Positions 6,485 to 7,277 of a stretch of DNA of 7,277 nt are shown here, in pieces (the first letter of the stretch is position 1; each line of letters begins with the position of its first letter). The DNA is from CAZMUD01 sp964569715 (GTDB lineage: Bacteria > Chloroflexota > Dehalococcoidia > Dehalococcoidales > UBA2162). The position numbers and the translations under genes are program-made. The stretch is from positions 1-7,277 of the forward strand of contig CAZMUD010000055.1 in the NCBI GenBank assembly GCA_964569715.1, written 5' to 3'. A model generated the notes under the pieces. The model was not told where the DNA came from, searched no databases, and was given only the letters and a program-made list of their open reading frames with translations.

Positions 6485-6743
6485 ACTTTTTCCTTGCTCT
6501 TAATGATGTTAGGAGTTGCTCAGCATTCTTTAGAGCTTCATCATAATTGAGTAGAGGGGTAAGCTCCGCCTCGGTGAAAGGAAACATCGGCAATTGGGTT
6601 AATAAGCTTTGGAGTTCCTCAATGGAATCTACATTCCATATAGCAGAACTCCCCCTTCTACCTGCCATTATACCTCCTGCCAGGATTTTTCCTTGCTTCT
6701 CATAGTTCATGAGGGTTTGAACCTGTGTTACTGCGAGTTCCAT
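6483..6743 (-). CDS. Muconolactone-isomerase-like small protein, probably 5'-truncated
   Basis: The 86-aa frame from the ATG at 6743 has the C-terminal pattern of the muconolactone delta-isomerase family, a small ferredoxin-like alpha/beta fold: AIWNVDSIEELQSLL, then LPMFPFTEAELTPL at residues 51-64. Upstream of this ATG the frame continues with plausible family sequence (TGTPAGTVPLPPDQF) back to a stop at 6816-6818, but it contains no ATG, GTG or TTG. No Shine-Dalgarno sequence precedes 6743. Family members are usually somewhat longer, about 90-110 aa, with a first beta-strand that would fall in this missing part. The gene probably lost its 5' end, where the tRNA-Trp promoter now lies. A catabolic isomerase activity is doubtful; most relatives in anaerobes have no known substrate. 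It may be a pseudogene. Confidence 0.55.
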   Translation of the reverse strand: MELAVTQVQTLMNYEKQGKILAGGIMAGRRGSSAIWNVDSIEELQSLLTQLPMFPFTEAELTPLLNYDEALKNAEQLLTSLRARKK

Positions 6744-6795
6744 GAATTGATCAGGCGGTAACGGGACTGTGCCCGCTGGTGTACCAGTTAAGTTT

Positions 6796-6822
6796 TTGGG
6801 GAAATTGTGGTAATATTATAAT
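6796..6822 (+). promoter_or_regulatory. Candidate promoter of the tRNA cluster
   Basis: A perfect TATAAT at 6817-6822 ends 12 bases before tRNA-Trp, the right distance for a short tRNA leader. The -35 region is poor (TTGGGG at 6796-6801 with a 15-base spacer, or TTTTGG at 6794-6799 with 17). It overlaps the decayed 5' extension of the isomerase-like gene on the other strand. Confidence 0.5.
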
Positions 6823-6834
6823 AACTGTTAAAGT

Positions 6835-6910
6835 AGGAGTGTAGCTCAGTTGGGAGAGCAGCGGTCTCCAAAACCGCAGGGCGGGGGTTCGAGTCCTCCC
6901 ACTCCTGCCA
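6835..6910 (+). tRNA. tRNA-Trp (anticodon CCA)
   Basis: A 76-base cloverleaf. Acceptor AGGAGTG (6835-6841) pairs with CACTCCT (6900-6906); discriminator G6907 and encoded CCA follow. Anticodon stem GCGGT/ACCGC encloses CTCCAAA, with anticodon CCA at 6868-6870. First gene of a tRNA cluster; only six bases separate it from the next tRNA, so the two are surely cotranscribed. Confidence 0.97.
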
Positions 6911-6916
6911 GTTTAA

Positions 6917-7003
6917 GCCGAGGTGGTGGAATCGGTAGACACGCCATCTTGAGGGGGTGGTGAGCGAAAGCTCGTAGGAGTTCAAATCTCCTCCTCGGCA
7001 CCA
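6917..7003 (+). tRNA. tRNA-Leu (anticodon GAG)
   Basis: An 87-base class II tRNA with a long variable arm. Acceptor GCCGAGG (6917-6923) pairs with CCTCGGC (6993-6999); A7000 and CCA follow. Anticodon stem CCATC/GGTGG encloses TTGAGGG, giving GAG at 6951-6953. Shifting the loop by one base to read TGA (Ser) breaks the stem, and the sequence otherwise has leucine-type features. Confidence 0.95.
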
Positions 7004-7089
7004 TTAATTTGTATATTCGTAGAGGGCTTATTTAATAACATTAGAACCACTAAAACCGGGAGCAAGCTAACATATGTGAGTTTGAAAAA

Positions 7090-7178
7090 GCCGAAGTGGC
7101 GGAATTGGTAGACGCGGCAGTCTCAAAAACTGTTGAAGGGTAACCTTCATGTCGGTTCGAGTCCGACCTTCGGCACCA
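7090..7178 (+). tRNA. tRNA-Leu (anticodon CAA)
   Basis: An 89-base class II tRNA. Acceptor GCCGAAG (7090-7096) pairs with CTTCGGC (7168-7174); A7175 and CCA follow. Anticodon stem GCAGT/ACTGT, with one G-T pair, encloses CTCAAAA, with anticodon CAA at 7124-7126, reading TTG. The variable arm TTGAAGGGTAACCTTCA forms a clear hairpin. An 86-base spacer with no visible gene separates it from tRNA-Leu(GAG). Confidence 0.96.
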
Positions 7179-7224
7179 CGAAAGAAAAACTGCTAACAAG
7201 ACTAATTTAATTTTGGGAATAGAA

Positions 7225-7277
7225 TGCCGAGTTGTGTAGTGGTAGCACGGGGGACTTTGAATCCTCTAGCCCTGGTT
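7225..7277 (+). tRNA. tRNA-Gln (anticodon TTG), cut by the window edge
   Basis: The 5' part of a tRNA: acceptor strand TGCCGAG (7225-7231), D stem GTGT/GCAC, anticodon stem GGGGA/TCCTC (7250-7254/7262-7266) around CTTTGAA, with anticodon TTG at 7257-7259. The T arm and 3' acceptor strand lie outside the window, so the acceptor pairing cannot be checked. Confidence 0.9.

Noticed and set aside
6788..6985. 65-aa minus-strand frame opposite tRNA-Trp and tRNA-Leu
   Set aside because: It is antisense to two tRNAs. Its NPRPAVLETAALPTELH string is a well-known false protein made by reading a tRNA backwards.
1..7277. CRISPR array or insertion sequence
   Set aside because: No regularly spaced repeats, transposase-like protein or paired terminal repeats with target duplication were seen.

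Overview
The window looks like chromosomal DNA of a moderate-GC, strictly anaerobic bacterium. The signs are a CooC/AcsF-type nickel-insertion ATPase, two cysteine-rich ferredoxin-like proteins, and an acyl-CoA synthetase (NDP-forming)/GNAT fusion. From memory this mix is common in Chloroflexota (Dehalococcoidia-like) and other acetyl-CoA-pathway anaerobes, but the taxonomic guess is only inference. All complete tRNA genes encode their 3' CCA.

Layout, left to right. Positions 1-2258 (+) hold the 3' part of a Pat-like acyl-CoA synthetase/acetyltransferase; its CoA-binding N-terminus lies outside the window. Next come a 62-codon open stretch with no usual start codon, tRNA-Arg(CCT) and a strong hairpin terminator at 2567-2601. 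Positions 6153-2711 (-) form a three-gene set, read right to left: Fe-S protein A (367 aa), a CooC/AcsF-like ATPase (309 aa after start correction) and Fe-S protein B (384 aa). A and B are paralogs over their full length. Upstream of A, at 6154-6482, are a candidate promoter (TTGCCC-18-TATAAT) and a nested inverted repeat covering its -35 box. At 6483-6743 (-) is a small muconolactone-isomerase-like gene whose coding similarity runs past its only ATG and has no start codon. From 6835 (+) to the right edge there is a tRNA cluster: Trp(CCA), Leu(GAG), Leu(CAA) and a cut-off Gln(TTG).

The most interesting part is the minus-strand cassette. A P-loop ATPase with the CooC-type CxC metal motif and an extra N-terminal cysteine cluster sits between two divergent copies of a protein that joins a winged-helix-like N-terminus, a cysteine-rich central domain and a 2[4Fe-4S] ferredoxin domain. 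The likely reading is a metallocluster maturation or activation module for a nickel enzyme such as CO dehydrogenase/acetyl-CoA synthase, with the paralogs serving as electron donors, scaffolds or redox/metal sensors. No target enzyme gene is in the window, so the substrate is unknown.
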